A stretch of 64,000 nt of DNA from positions 65,678 to 129,677 of the forward strand of contig MNCI01034649.1 of the NCBI GenBank assembly GCA_015680685.1, given 5' to 3'. The stretch comes from Gnetum montanum. Lineage: Eukaryota; Streptophyta; Gnetopsida; Gnetales; Gnetaceae. Below, one piece after another: positions 24,421 to 37,920 of this stretch. The notes below the pieces were generated by a model. The model was not told where the DNA came from, searched no databases, and saw nothing but the letters and a program-made list of their open reading frames with translations. The position numbers were made by a program, and so were the translations under genes. The first letter of the stretch is position 1, and each line of letters begins with the position of its first letter.

Positions 24421-27127
24421 AGAATGAAGATTACCTTCAACTCTAAAGAGGGATTCTTGGTTTTTTAGAGTAGAAGACAATATTTTTTAAATTTTTATTA
24501 TACAAGATGATATTATTTTAATAAAATATATAATTTTTTTAATTAATAAATAGTTGTAATTTTATTTTTATCCCAATCCACACACACACACATAGATATA
24601 TATATATAATTTTTAAGGTTTTTTTTTTCATTGGGACTATATTGTATTATTTATAGTAAACTTTGCCACACTTGTTACTTATATATATTCAAATAATTTT
24701 TTAAATAGTTTTATAATAGAATAAACTAATAATAAACATAGTTTTATGAATAATTTCACTTTTTCATCATGAATTTATCAACTTATCAACATTCATCAAC
24801 ATCATTCATCATTATTTATTCAATCTTGGTACTTGAACAGTTAAAATTGGGATCATTTACTATTTTGATTACATCTCACTAATTTATTAATATTTTTTAG
24901 TGACTCTAGATTTTTATAAACTATAGAATAGGTGGGTATGTGTAGGTAAAATTTCATCTATATTTCTATTGTTATTTGGGAGATATTTGTTCTGTAATTT
25001 GGAATATTTTGTAAGTTATAAAATTTTACTAGAATGAATGATAACGAATAATTATATCATTTCTCTTTCATTTCTAAATTATTTTCTATGATATGAAATA
25101 TTTTTAAAAATCTAGTACCTTTGAAAATATTTGGTTAGAATTTTAACATAAAAAAATTCATAATTTTTGAGTTATCTCTCACAGTTTCACTACCAGAATT
25201 ACTATAATTTTTGATAGTCTGGAAAGAACCTAATATAATCTTACCATTTGAATATATTTTTTAGTACTTAGATTTATCAAAAAATATAAAATTTACAATA
25301 TTTTTTAGAATATAAATTTAATTAGCTTATTATTTTTGAAGTTAAAATAAGCAACAAATTCTTTCACCGCCTAAATGTCCTTCATCTTGAAGCTACTGCA
25401 AGTGTTGAAATTAATGTCTATCCTATGGGGAATAGTTGAGAACATCATTCATAGATCTATGAATGTCTAAAACATAACTTTTAATTATTATTTTGATATT
25501 ATTTTCATGATCCTAGTGGATGCAATAATGATGAAGCCACACTTATTCTAGTTGTTGAAATATAGAAAAAGTGAATACAACAACTGCAACCTAAGTAAAT
25601 GAAGAGAAAAAATGCAATGATATATTGCATGTTTCACATTAGGAATATTAGAATAATTACAATATTTAGTTGACCTAAATTTAGAGAATCCAATGATAAA
25701 CATTGATGATTTTTCATAACTAATTTACATGATAATAAAGCACTTAATTCATGCTACATCTATTAATGTTTTGTGATGTTAATAACCAAGTCCAAGATAT
25801 AATAAAAATAATTTAATGACTATTAATATTGAAATAAACATGCATCATGTGATACAACAAATTCTTGATATTATATATATCAAACCCAAACATAAAAAAA
25901 TTAAATAATAGAAAAAATAAAGTAACCAAATATCTATGTCATATGATATATACTAAGTTGTACATTATATTGTGAATTTTTGTGTTTGTATGTTTTTCAT
26001 TCTAAAAATACTAAATTCATGACATATATAGTTATAATTAAACAGTCATATACATTAGACAAATAAACATAATGAATAGCTATTATTAGTTAAGAGATGA
26101 TTATACATAACTAACATAACATAATTTAAATCACCATTGATGATGTTGTATACTATGATAGTGTATACATATGATTATGATGTGAGTAAATATCGATACT
26201 AACTAGCATGTTAAGCTCATACCAAATCTTTAGCCCCACCCCTCAATCTTAACATGGAGTTAAAAACAATGTTTTTTCACTAGGTATAATCAAATCCATA
26301 ACTTTAGATAAATAAAGTGTATAAGTCACCACATTTTGACTAATCTCTACAAAACTACAAAAATTAAAGATTCATTAGGATATCCAATGATGCAAACAAA
26401 ATCTCTTAAAATGGAATTACTAGATAAAACTACATTTGAAAAGTATGTACCATAAATCCTAAAAATTATCAATTGAATCTCTACCAAGTAAAGACATAAA
26501 CATTAATGAAATATGATTGTGAACAATATTTCATTTCTAATAATATGTTGTAACTCATATTGATCATTATAAAATAATTCCTAAAATGCAAGGAAAATTA
26601 CTGGAGATCTGAAGGATGATTATCTTTTTTAAAATATATTATAACATAATTAAAGTGTAAATAATATAAAAGAAAAAAATGTTATGGTAAATTTAGAATT
26701 AAATTACTTCACTGTCCAACAAAATTGGTTACAAATAGATTTTATATAACAAAGGAGACAAATAAAAATCATCAGTTAATAAAGAAGTCTATATTTACAC
26801 TCAAAATATTATCAAAAATATTTTTTTATGATTCTAGCTATAAATTTGTGATAAAGTCCATCATAAACTCATTTCAAATCATAGGAATATGTAAAGATGA
26901 CAATGAAACATCCTAAGATAGTTCTTTAGTTTTAGGTTCAGTAGACTTCTTTTGAACCTCTATAGAACTTTATTAAAGATAGTCAAAAGTAATGGTAACA
27001 TTACAAAGGAATTGAGTTGTAGCTCATAACCTTTACTTGAAGAAAATTTTAAAAAATTTGTATAATGTCCTATGAAGCTTTCAGTAATATTTTGTTCTTC
27101 TAAACTGCTCATTATATCCTCTTGCTT
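24421..27127. other. AT-rich non-coding stretch
   Basis: About 2.7 kb with no recognisable domain. Contains a simple-sequence run near 24,578-24,610 (CA repeats, then TA repeats) and long A/T tracts. The short open stretch at 26,725-26,916 is of chance size. Confidence 0.5.
24578..24610. repeat. CA/TA microsatellite
   Basis: About six CA units, a TAGA interruption, then TA units. Confidence 0.85.
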
Positions 27128-27900
27128 TAACATGTATGGTTTAGTCCATAGTGAGGCATATGATTTTCATTATTTTATATTTTATGTTGTACAATTAAAA
27201 ATAGGTTGAAACTCAATTTATAATCAATTCAACTAATATAATGCTAATTAATAATCAACTAGCCTAACATAAGTATCCAATCCAACTTCCCATGCATATC
27301 CTAAACACATGTAATGCTACTAGGTTACCAAATGCTAAGCACTACTACAATTACCAAAAGCCATATGCATGCTCGATGTGATCATACTTATGTGCCTAAT
27401 TAATTAACATGCATGAAAATGTAAATATTAACTAAGTATATGAAAAGTAAATTGCATGGAAAGTAAATCTAATCTAAGTCAGAGTGCTACAATGAATAAG
27501 AATCAATCTCAATCTTATTACTATTCATGGAATATGTCTAGGTACATTACCACTTGAATAAGACTTCATACAACTAACTCAGATCCACTCTCTGGATACT
27601 CACTAACTATTTTGTAAGATTACGAAATAAAACTACAAGATTTCAACTACTCTATTGACAAAACTATAAAAAATTGATTCAAAACTATTAAAACTAATCC
27701 CCAAACTATGTGCCCAAGTGCTATATTTGTAGGCCGTGTATTCCCTGTGATATTGGATATTTGACATCACATCCTAGGCTCCAACATCAAATACTCAATG
27801 TCGAGGCTTTAGTAGTAGATATTGAAGCCTTGATATCAGAGCTAGGATATTAGGGCTAAGATATTATAGCCAACCAAAAAGTGGACTTTTTATTAGCTAA
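27128..27900 (-). repeat. Truncated LTR of the 0.9-kb LTR family (copy A)
   Basis: Collinear with the solo LTR at 28,446-29,413, including the blocks near AAAAGTAAATTGCATGGAAAG, AAACTATGTGCCCAAGTGC and the GATATT-rich U3. The left end (normally TGATGAG... then the TACCCC block) is missing, and the right end runs into the single N at 27,901. Transcriptional sense is minus. Confidence 0.8.
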
Positions 27901-28429
27901 NGTTAGTTTATACAACCATTACTATTATTGTGTACTAGTTGTATTTTATTTTACCCCTTAATATTATTTATATAAGGGATTTTATCTTATTATGCACTAC
28001 TAGATCTTTATTCTTCTATACCATTGTGTAATTTATGAACATTTTTTTTTCAAAATTTTTATTTTTTTTGGGACATTTATCTCTATGTAATATCTTATTA
28101 ATCTATGTTTAGATTATGAAGTATTACATGTTTGTATTCTAGATAAAGGGAAATGGGTACTTGATCGACTTGTGCTTATTAAGAGATGGTACATAGGAAA
28201 GCTAGAGATTTCATAATGTAAGAGGCCCCTCAACCAATCAAAAAGGTCTTTAAAATTTTCTTTTTCTAAGATATGTTTATATATCTAGGAATTAGATCCA
28301 GTCCATTTAATTTAACTAGTAATATATGTAGAAACACTAATAATATAAATAAGAGTGATAGATAAGCTATTAGAAAAATTATAGTAAAATAATTTAGATA
28401 TTTAGGTTTAACAATATCTTGTAGTTTAA
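27901..28429. other. N-marked join and unassigned AT-rich sequence
   Basis: A single N at 27,901 interrupts the truncated LTR, probably a contig join. What follows is AT-rich with no domain; TATATAAGGG near 27,971 is TATA-box-like but has no context. Confidence 0.4.
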
Positions 28430-30239
28430 TGTTGTGTTTACCTCATGATGTGTGGCATGCTACCCCTACACCCAACCATATGAATCACAAGTGCTCATGC
28501 ATGATCTCGTCAAATTCTATGGATAGAACTAGTTGTGGCATCTAGATTGTTATGTCTTGATCATAGTTCACTATCTTCCCACTTGGACTAGTGGTAGCTT
28601 TGTCATGTATGGTTTAGAATAAAGTGAGGCATATGATAAGTGATGTTGTTTTGGCCTTATGGTACTCCTAATGGTAATAAAGAAATCACTTAATTAAGCT
28701 AATTAACAATGGAAAGTAAATTCTAGAGTAGCCTATGATCAATGAGTATCTATTCCTAGCTTGCCATACATGTCCTGAACCCACATATCCACTATTCGGA
28801 TTACTAAGCACTATGTTACTGGGCGAGCCAAGCAATAACGTTGTTGGGGTTACTAAGCAAATATGTGTTTACAGTCTAAACTAGTCTCACTCATTATGAA
28901 AATTCTTTAATATGCATGGAAATGTAAATATTAACTAAGTACATGAAAAGTAAATTGCATGGAAAGTAAATCTAATCTAAGTCAAAGTGCTACAATGAAT
29001 AAGAATCAATCTTGACCTTATTTCTATTCATGGAATGTGTCTAGGTATATTGCCACTCAAATAAGATGTCAAAAAACTGACTGAGATCTACACTACAAGT
29101 GCTCATTGACTATTCTCTAAGACTACAAAATAAAACTACAAGCGTTTGGGTACTTGATTAACAAATTAACTCCCAAACTATGTGCCCAAGTGTTATATTT
29201 ATAAGCTAACACACATCTCCTAATATCATATATCCAATAATGTAGCATGTGATCCGATATTAGATACATAATATTAGAGTTGAGATATTGGAGCTCCAAT
29301 ATCTTATCTAGCCAAAAATTGAATTTTTGTTTAAAAAAAATGTGATATAGCATCAACGATATCGTAGATGCAATGTAGCATCAGAGATATCCTAGCTAAC
29401 TGATTGTTCATCACCTCATGTCACGATATTTTTATTTTCTAAATCATAGTAGGAGTTAGATTTATTATTCATGTTATAGTATAAGTCATATTTCATAGGT
29501 CCATGTCTTCATGTAATGTATCACATAAGATAATTTCATATTTAGAAAAAGAGGGAATAAGAATTCAAATAAATTTAAAATATATATCATTAATTCAATA
29601 TGTCAAACATTTCCTTCATAGGATCACTTAAGGCAACATGTGTCTTCCATTCATGAGGTGTAATCACATGAAGAACATAGGTGGCAAACATTGTATGTTG
29701 GGTCTAAAAGTTATTTTTTAGTGTGATTTAATTTGAGATTAGATGAGGTATTTGCAATCATATTATTGTTTAATTATTCTCTTAATAACATCCTTCATTT
29801 TCTATGAATGTGTTAGGCTCTTATAAAAAATGAGGTAAAAGAAAAACACTTCATTATAGCATGAATTAAAGCTTAAAGTAATAGAAGAAGTTTTTCTTCA
29901 TCTCATTATCTTAATTCCATATTTTAAGTATTCCATTCATTTTATTGCAATCACATATTATGTTTTATCAATTTCAGTCTTGACTAAATTTTATTTTAAT
30001 TTCAATTATAAAACTTCTCATGAATTATGAGTAAGAGAAAATAGAAGCTTGTGGTTGTTAAAGCATAGATTCCATTTCTTGTCCTTATCATGCCCTCATA
30101 ATCTCTTACAATTCTAAGAACATCCAATCATAAGGAGAAGCCATTATCATTGAAGGATTTTTTAAAAAAATTTCTAAGCCATTACCCACTCATCCTATGG
30201 GTACTAATATCCTTAATTTTTTGTATTTCTTGGTTGTCA
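28430..30239 (+). repeat. 5' LTR of copia element 1, interrupted by a solo LTR
   Basis: Starts TGTTGTGTTTACCTCA, 16 bp before the solo LTR, and resumes at 29,414 with a second CCTCA. The remainder aligns with 44,817-45,647. It ends GGTTGTCA; TGGTACAGGTTCTAG follows at 30,245, a decayed TGGTATCAGAGC-type primer site. Confidence 0.78.
28446..29413 (-). repeat. Solo LTR B (0.9-kb LTR family)
   Basis: 968 bp with ends TGATG...CATCA, flanked by perfect 5-bp duplications CCTCA (28,441-28,445 and 29,414-29,418). No internal region. Collinear with copies C, E, F and G. The minus-sense TATA region lies near 29,195-29,200. A solo LTR arises by recombination between the two LTRs of a full element. Confidence 0.9.
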
Positions 30240-30297
30240 TTTATTGGTACAGGTTCTAGTAAGATATCTTCAAATTATGCAAAGTCTTAGAGCCTTG

Positions 30298-30861
30298 TCA
30301 TAGTATTTAAAAACCTCATTTCAGTGTTAGCTTGCACCATCATAGCTTGTTTACATTACTAAAATGACTCACTCTATTAGAAATAAACTATGAACTAATT
30401 AACAATAATGGTCTCCTCATACTATATTCNGGATATATGTGAATGGATAAAGAATTTTGGAGGTTTTCTGGAAGATCATGGAAATGTTTTATCAAGTGTG
30501 AGTTAACTATAACTATAGTAAAGGTAGCAATGAAGTCAAAATAGAGGAAAAAATAATCAATGTGATTAATAAACAAGACTAGGTCATAGGTAATAGTCAT
30601 TTTACTACAAGCTTAGCATTAGGAAGCCATGAGTTGGAGAAGGTTTCACTAGTACAAAAAGTTATAATAGACAATATGAGCTTATCACAAGTCCCCATGA
30701 CTCACAATGAGGAAAAATTAAGCTTTTTTGAATATAGTATGAGGAGACCATTATTGTTAATTAGTTCATAGTTTATTTCTAATAGAGTGAGTCATTTTAG
30801 TAATGTAAACAAGCTATGATGGTGCAAGCTAACACTGAAATGAGGTTTTTAAATACTATGA
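30298..30861. other. Inverted repeat bounded by Ns, probable misoriented contig
   Basis: 30,298-30,429 (132 bp) is repeated exactly as its reverse complement at 30,730-30,861. Each arm stops directly at a single N (30,430 and 30,862). If the block 30,431-30,861 is flipped, it overlaps the left contig by 132 bp, and the continuation (CTCATTGTGAGTCA, then CTCCAACTCATGG) resembles the leader of copia element 2 at 45.85-45.95 kb. The best explanation is an assembly error. Confidence 0.9.
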
Positions 30862-30862
30862 N

Positions 30863-31824
30863 TTTTTTAAATCCTTCATCATCTTTTATGTTAAAAAATA
30901 ATTCATCTATTGGACCATGCTCATAAGGATCTTATTAAAGCCTAATGCATTCTTGGAAGTTATGGAGCAAGGCTTCCAAGAACTTGATATAAATATACTC
31001 ACATAAGATCAAGTGAGGCTGAAAAATAAAAATAAAAGGAAGAATTCCTTGACTAAGATGATTTTGTATAGGTCTTTGAGTAAAATCATTTGGATTAATA
31101 TCATTAATAAATACAATGAAAAAATATGTTATAATGCCCTTGTATAAGAATAGCATTACTTAAGTAAAATAATGTAAAATAAGTACCTAAAGATTAGGGC
31201 TAAGTTTTCAAGCTTTAATTTCATGAGATGCAACTCCCTTCATGCCTTATTTTAAAGAATGTATAATACTATTAGAGACTTACATGCAATTCAATCTAGT
31301 TAAAGTAAGAAGAAAAGAGTACAAAAGATCATCAAAATGCTTTATGATCTTCCCAAGCATAAAGTCAAAATCCTTGTAGGATTATGACACAAAAGATTTA
31401 GACATGCCAAATAAAAATATATCCTTGACATAATCAACACACAGGTAACCATTTGAGTGAAGTATCCTCTTATTTCAAATGAAGTATGTAAATCATGTAC
31501 TTACGTCTAGCACAAGATGTCTCCTAATAACACATACATGGAAAAGAAGGAGAAATCATTAGAGCTTCTTCACATGCACTTGGTGGATCCAATGTAGTTA
31601 TCCTCTATCAAAAATGTAATATATTTTCTCATTATTGTTTTTGATGCATATAGATATAGATGGTGTTATGTGCTACAATGTAAGAATGAGAGTTTCTTCA
31701 CATTTAAATAGTTCAAGAACCTTGTGGAGATTCAATTAAGTCAAAAACTTAAGATTAGTAGGACTAACAAAAGGATAATTTGTGAATGACACATATAATG
31801 AATTTTGTAATGAAAATGATATTG
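30863..31824 (+). pseudogene. Copia gag-to-integrase remnant, 5' part
   Basis: The first ~600 bp hold only weak gag-like pieces. From about 31,430 a GAG-pre-integrase segment is readable (SNEVCKSCTYV, then a Lys-rich stretch), followed by the integrase core start SLELLHMHLVDPM, DAYR and FKNLVEIQLSQKLKISRTN, matching LELLHxDLxGPM...DDYSR...LRTDNG. Stops are frequent. The reading is cut at 31,824-31,829 by the nested element and resumes at 42,741. Confidence 0.7.
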
Positions 31825-31829
31825 ATAAG

Positions 31830-32683
31830 TGATGAGTGACAAGGTACCCCTATGCCCAACCATATTAATTAAAAGCATTAGTGTGCAATCTGGTTGAATT
31901 CTATGCATAGAACTAGTTGTAGCATCTAGATCATTATGCCTTGATCGCAGTTCGCTATCTTCCCACTTAGACTAGTGGTAGCTTGTCACATATGCTTTAG
32001 TTCAAATTGAGGCGTATGATGTTTCCTAATCCTATGCTACTCCTAGTGACAAAAAGAGTTAAAATGGAAAATAAATTCTAAGTTATCCTATGGTGATGGT
32101 ATCTACTCTTAACTATCTATACATGTTTTGGACTTCATGGAGCTACTTCTAGGTTTACGAAGTGTGCATCATTGGTTGTACCAAATGATACACCTCTAGG
32201 TGACTAAGTATTTATATTTAAATACTCATGATTAAGGCATATACATTTCGCTTAATAATAGGAAGAGTAAATAACAATAAATGAAAATATTTAACTAAAG
32301 GAAGAATTAAATAATTAAAACAACAATATTAATCCAAGCGGATGTTGCAATGATGAAAGTAATCTCAATCTTTATTGCCAATCATGTAATGTATCCAAGT
32401 AGATTACACTTGAACAAAGGTGCCATATGGTTAGAAACATCACACTATAGTCATGCACTGGTAATAACAAAATTAAAGAAATAGAGGCTAAAAAATAACT
32501 ATTTCTAAGATCTAAGCTAAAACTATCTCATTTGGAAGCCCAAATGTAGTATTTATAGGCGAGGTCTAGATTAGGCAATGTTGAGTATCCGACATCACTT
32601 ATTACCCTTGACATTGGGTACATGATGTTGGGATTCTAACATCATGTATCTAATGTTGGGGCCTATCAAATCTCATCTCATCA
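31830..32683 (-). repeat. 3' LTR (copy C) of the nested element
   Basis: 854 bp, TGATGAGTGACAAGG...CTCATCA on the plus strand. Very similar to copy F. Minus-sense TATA box (TATAAATAC) near 32,558-32,550. The U3 has the family's CAATGT/GATGTTGGG repeat patches near 32,570-32,665. Confidence 0.88.
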
Positions 32684-32694
32684 TACCCCCACAA
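32684..32694 (-). other. Polypurine tract of the nested element
   Basis: Minus strand TTGTGGGGGTA directly before the 3' LTR start. The same tract lies next to copies D (37,895) and E (38,777), marking these as 3' LTRs too. Confidence 0.75.
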
Positions 32695-32899
32695 TTGAAT
32701 GAAAACTCATCCTCAAGTTAAACAAAACTGAGGAACAAGTCCTTTACAAAATATTAGGTAGGTATGGGATTATTGACTGACTTCAACAATGGATAAAATA
32801 ACTAACTCTTCACATGCTATAGTGGTGTAGTACAAAAAATGGGACATATTATTACAAAACAAGACTAGAAGGCTCATCTAATGCCTAGAAATTGTGGCT

Positions 32900-35640
32900 C
32901 TTCCATTGGTCACTTCCTTTTGTCATCTAGCCGCTAGAATTTGTAAGCATTGAGCAAGGCCTACAATTTTTCTTCCTTTGTCCATGGATTATGCATCATC
33001 CAAGCTACTATGCTAATTTGTGCTAGCACCGGTACCTCCCAAGGACATGAAAATAGCAAAAACAATTAATTTTCCTTGATGTAACATGTCACAAACTACC
33101 ATTATTCCTCCTCAAAGGTCTTAGATTTCTCCCTTAGCTCATGATAGTCTGTCAATCTTCAAGCTAGATTCAAGGCTACATCTTTTTGTCCCTAGTACCT
33201 AGCTTTGACCACCTATAATTTCAAGTTTTCCACTTGTAACTTTTGCAATGCACTCTTTTGATCTACAAACTCCTCATACAATGTGTAGGTGCTTCTCACT
33301 TGCTTCTCCAACTCACTTCTGGGACAATGTGTTGTTAACATGGCAAGGATGGCTTATCTGAGGTTAGCCAACACCATGTATTCTTTCAAATATTTTATCT
33401 ACAAGTTCTTAATTTTAAATTTTTCTTGTTGGACCATGTCATAACTATCCAAAATGGTCTACCATTTATAATTTTGTGCTACCAAGAAGTTGATGTGGGC
33501 CTTGTCCATGTTGACTTCCTTCTCATTAATTTCCTTGTACATGCCAACATTGTACTGGAAGTATTCTTTTAACTTTTCACTTTTCTTGGCCTCATTTTTC
33601 CATGTGCTAATCTTGATTACTATATTTTGAAAAATAGCATGTACCTCCTCAATAGAGAGGATTCTATTTTCTTAGGCCAATCGACTCATATCCTAGTTGA
33701 TCCTCACTAGTTGTTCACTCAACTGTTTGACACTCTCTTCTGAGATGTTCTTTTGCTTTCCACTATGATCAACTAGACATTCTCTTTAGCAAGTTGCTTA
33801 TTTCATTTTAACATTTGTTAATTCCTTTTTATGTGCATGGATTCATGCATCTATAACAAAGAAATTCTAGATCTGCATCTTCTTTTTGTAATCTATAGTT
33901 GCCCTCTCCTTTTTTAGCTTGGTAAGCTCCTCCATCCAAAAATGCTTTAGTTCATCTAGTGTGATGAACTGGGTAGGATCCTATCATTCAATGCATAGGG
34001 TAGCTAGCTCTTCATGCAATTTTTTCACCTTAAATTCTACATGCTTGACCCTAACCTTAGCCATGACCAACTTCCCTTTTGTAGTGATGAGGTCCAATTG
34101 TTCCATAGTGACATTGCTAGCAATGTTGAATAGAGTGGTCATTTCATGACCTATCTGTAGCAAATGATCAAGTACATACTCATGCACTGTAGGTGCCATT
34201 AAGGTCCTAGCTAGCATTTTTGCATCTCTTTTCCTTGCTAGATCAGTTGGAGGCACAATAGGAACATTGACTGATTCCTTGATGTGATCATTGATCGTCT
34301 CTACTATCCCTACTACATCCTCATGTTGTAGCACCATGACTATGGCACTTTCTCTAGTCTCCAAAGAAACCTAAAAGGATGCACCATTCCTAGAGATTTG
34401 GCATGAACATTGAGATCCTCTTCCTCTTGACTAAATCAAGATCTTCCCCCTTGTTGTATTGGATGATATGGTGGATCATAGATTGTCATCCATAACATGG
34501 AAGAGGTTCTCCTCATCCCTACTCCACCAACTGATATTCTTAGCAATTCTTTACAGGTGTCTCATTGATGGTATATAATCTTGTGCTGGAAATGTTGGAG
34601 CTTATTCTTATAAGCATTACTCAGGTTCTTGTTGTGTTTCAATTCTTGGTTCTACCTCTTTCTCAACTTCTTTCTCCTCACCAAAATATTTTATTAGTGC
34701 TATATTTTTGAGGAGCTTTGCAAAAGAGGCATGCTAATCCTTCTGAAGGATATCATTGGTATATCCTAAGATTCTTATGCACTTGCACAACTTTCTAATA
34801 AAACATGGAAATGGAAGTTTTTGTCTTCCTAACTTCATTTCTTCGAACTGTTGTTGGATTTTTGTGAAATAGTACTATGGAAGGTGAACTAAGAATTTTT
34901 CCATTAAAATAGTGCTTCCCCTAGTTACATAAGTGAAAATGCAATTGAACCTTTTGGTGGAAAATAGGTTGTATGTCCTGATATTGAAGTAATTTCTCTT
35001 TTTAGAGGTCATCTCATGGTATGATTTATCTTCTTTTCCATATAGTTTCTTTAGCCAAAATCTCTTCATTTCGAGGTCAGTAACCTTGATCCCTTCATTA
35101 GGTAGGTTGAGAACTATAGCTATATCTATTACTGCATAAGTGACATTTACCCCATAAATATTCATAGTGGTACCCTCATCCTTATTGTGCTAGAATTAAT
35201 AGGCTTCCCCCAGGTACCATTTGCCACTATCAAATAAGATTGGCCACAATGGGGATGCTTTGAGTTGCATTCGCATCACTTCAGAAGTGAATTCCATGAA
35301 TGGACCAAATTTCATTTTCACAATGATCATGGCCAATGTTGACTTTTTTAAAATGGCAACAAGGTAGTCAGGGGGAAGTGTAAGACTTTGTCACTGTTCA
35401 GGAGCTAGTCCTTCTACTACCTCACCTTTGGCCGATTTCCTAGTAGCAGGGGCTTCTTGATAGATACTAAAATATTGGGCTTCCTATTTAGCATGTTTCA
35501 CTTATTCTCCTTGCTAACTATAGCCACCACATGGATGCTTAGCATTTCTCTACAAGGGTTGACCTTGAGCACCTCCTTTTGGGACCATCTACAATCAATG
35601 AAAACCAAGTATTACCAAGGTGATGTTTGTTATCATCTAT
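32900..35640 (-). pseudogene. Coiled-coil ORF in sense orientation in the nested element
   Basis: Read from 35.64 kb down: VKMKFGPFMEFTSEV, LWPILFDSGKWYLGEAY, then 96 open codons (35,165-34,875) with GVNVTYAVIDIAIVLNLPNE and KRNYFNIRTYNLFSTKRFN. After a broken stretch follow 126 open codons (34,364-33,984), helix-rich and charged. A long coiled-coil tail ends near 32.9 kb and includes ELEKQVRSTYTLYEEF. No catalytic motif. The N-terminal part resembles a segment of the antisense ORF at 57.6-58.1 kb (V-T-VI...P.-x-IK-T). Possibly one of the plant retrotransposon accessory ORFs; function unknown. Confidence 0.6.
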
Positions 35641-35699
35641 CAACTCATACCTTACTCATAACCTTAGTTCATTAAGCTCATTATGCATATGATTACAAG

Positions 35700-37539
35700 G
35701 TAAAGAAAATTTAGAAAAGAAATCCCTCAAAAATTATCTATCTCTTCTATGGCCCATTGGAATTGGTTCCTCTTTCATTATATAGGGCTTAAAATAATGG
35801 TTTTTGTCCTAAGGGTTAGAGAAATCAAATGTTTAGCATTATCACTAATGATTTTTCATCATAAGGCCTATGGTTCTTAACATCCTTACCCTTAGAATAC
35901 CTTATAGGTGATTGCAAATTTTAACAAATCAGTGCAAAGTTTGCATGCACACACCCCTCCATGATTATGTTGAACACTCTAGGATCGAATAGATTCAAAT
36001 GGTATGGAAATTGGAGCATTAGAGTGCCAGATATTGCAAGTGGAAGATGGAGGAGCAAAGCTCTAAGTCATGACAAAAAATTTCAACAACTCCCCTAATA
36101 ACAAATAAGAGAAATGAAATTCATGTTGCATGAGGGTCCAATATATATATCATTTTCAAACCCAATGTCAAGTACAAGATATCATGTACTAAACATTAGG
36201 TTGGACCTAACATTGGGTACACAATGTCAAAGTCCAAAAATTCCAAGTTTTATTGAGCCAAAGGGTATGCAAACTAAAGCTTTGGGTATGATTGAAAGGT
36301 TGAAATTTAAATTTTTATAGTTTGTGTAAGTGAAAACATTAATTGGAGGTACTAAAGATAGGATAAAATGAAGTCTTCAATGGTAAAAGTATGAGAATGA
36401 GTAAGAAAAGATCTATTGCGAGCTTATTTATGGGATAGAGTATGTTCATGATAAGGGAAACATTAAAATATAATAATTGAAGTAAATGGATGGTGAAAAA
36501 TGATGTGGTCCTATTTAGCAAGCACAAGTCACAAGATTTACACAAGTGGATCCTTCCCAAAGTAGGCTCTAGCCTATGATGCCCTTGTGTAACCATGTCT
36601 AAAATGTCTGTAGGTACTAGAGGAGTTGAATGCAATGCATACAAGTGAAAAAAGAAACACATATGTTAAAATCACTAAATTGAGATAATTATTCTATGTT
36701 ACACAAAACCACAAGTTATGAATATTTAGACAACAATATGGAATGGATTGAAGAAAGGATCACATAAATTGGGACATGAGGTGTCATACCATGGGCATAA
36801 TGAAACCTTGTGTGTTATTAATGGTTAGATAACAATGTTTTCTTCTTTCCAAGATTCAAACCAAGCCCAAATTACCTTCAGTGACATCACATTATTTCAT
36901 CTCATTGACAAATAACCATAATACTATCAAAGTTGCAAGGAGTTGCATCACTTGGTGTTTTGTCCAAGGGAGGAGCATTATTATGGCACAATTCTTGTAT
37001 TTTTTTTTTTTTTTTGCATCTGAGAAGTTGCCAACCTTTAGGCATGGATACATATCTTTCTAGTGGGACCCATAGAAGTTTATTTAGTGCTGGTTAAAAT
37101 TCCTCTTACTTCCATTTTTCATTAGACCTACAAGGATATGGTTACAACCTTAGCGACATAATAGAACATATAGAAGTAGCTAAAGAAAATCCATAAATCC
37201 CCTTGATGTAACACCCTTGACATTTCATCTTGGTTCTGCACACTTCTATCTAGACATAATGGTTATGAAGTTATTTAGAGTTTAGATGATGAAAAAGATT
37301 ACAATTATTAACAATGCAAGAACCTCTTATTAATAGAATGGGTGAATGGATGTCATAGGCTTAATGTTCAAATAATTAGTCCCTTATGACTCAACAAAAT
37401 AAAGAAAAAACCTCACCTTAATGAGAAACATGATCAATAGCAAGATTACATACAAGGAAAATTAAAAAAACAATTATAAAATGTAGAAAGAGTAGGAAAA
37501 TGATAAAACATTATAAAACAAAAAGATAAAACAACAATA
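35700..37539. other. Non-coding interior of the nested element
   Basis: No domain found. 36,130-36,250 resembles the U3 of the LTR family (CCCAATGTCAAGTAC, CATTGGGTACACAATGTC). 36,546-36,625 (GTGGATCCTTCCCAAAGTAGG) is similar to 39,480-39,560. A 16-18 bp T run lies near 36,998-37,015. The 107-codon minus ORF at 36,662-36,339 has no recognisable similarity. Confidence 0.45.
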
Positions 37540-37894
37540 TTAATCTAAGTGGATGCTACAATGATGAAAGTAATCTTGATCTTTATTGCTAGTCATGTAA
37601 CATGTCCAAGTATTTCACACTCAAACTAAGGTGCCATATGATTACAAACATCACACTGTGTACATACACTAGGAATAACAAAGTTAAAAGAATAGAAGCT
37701 AAAAACTAACTATTTCTAAGATCTAAGCTACAACTATCTCATTCGGAAGCCCAAGTGCACTATTTATAGGAAAGGTCTAGATGAGGTGATCTTAGGTATT
37801 TGACATTGCTTATTAGCCTTGATGTTGGGTAGATGATGTTGGGACTTTGACATTGCATATCTAACATTGGAATCCATCAAATCACATCTCATCA
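37540..37894 (-). repeat. Partial 3' LTR (copy D)
   Basis: Collinear with the right part of copies C and F, from ACAACAATATTAATCTAAGTGG to CTCATCA. The left half is missing. Followed by the purine tract and 26 bp of internal sequence before copy E starts. Confidence 0.82.
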
Positions 37895-37920
37895 TACCCC
37901 CATGACTGAATGAAAACTCA

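Noticed and set aside
24578-24610. CA/TA run as a regulatory element
   Set aside because: Ordinary microsatellite; no nearby gene to regulate.
30298-30861. Large palindrome as a biological hairpin or foldback transposon
   Set aside because: The arms are exactly 132 bp, perfectly identical and end at Ns. Old repeats around it are diverged, so a perfect palindrome is far better explained by contig misorientation.
33919-34149. 76-codon plus ORF
   Set aside because: Opposite-strand shadow of the 126-codon minus-strand coiled-coil stretch.
36998-37015. Poly-T run as the tail of a retroposed gene or SINE
   Set aside because: No tRNA-like or gene-like sequence next to it and no target duplication; simple homopolymer.
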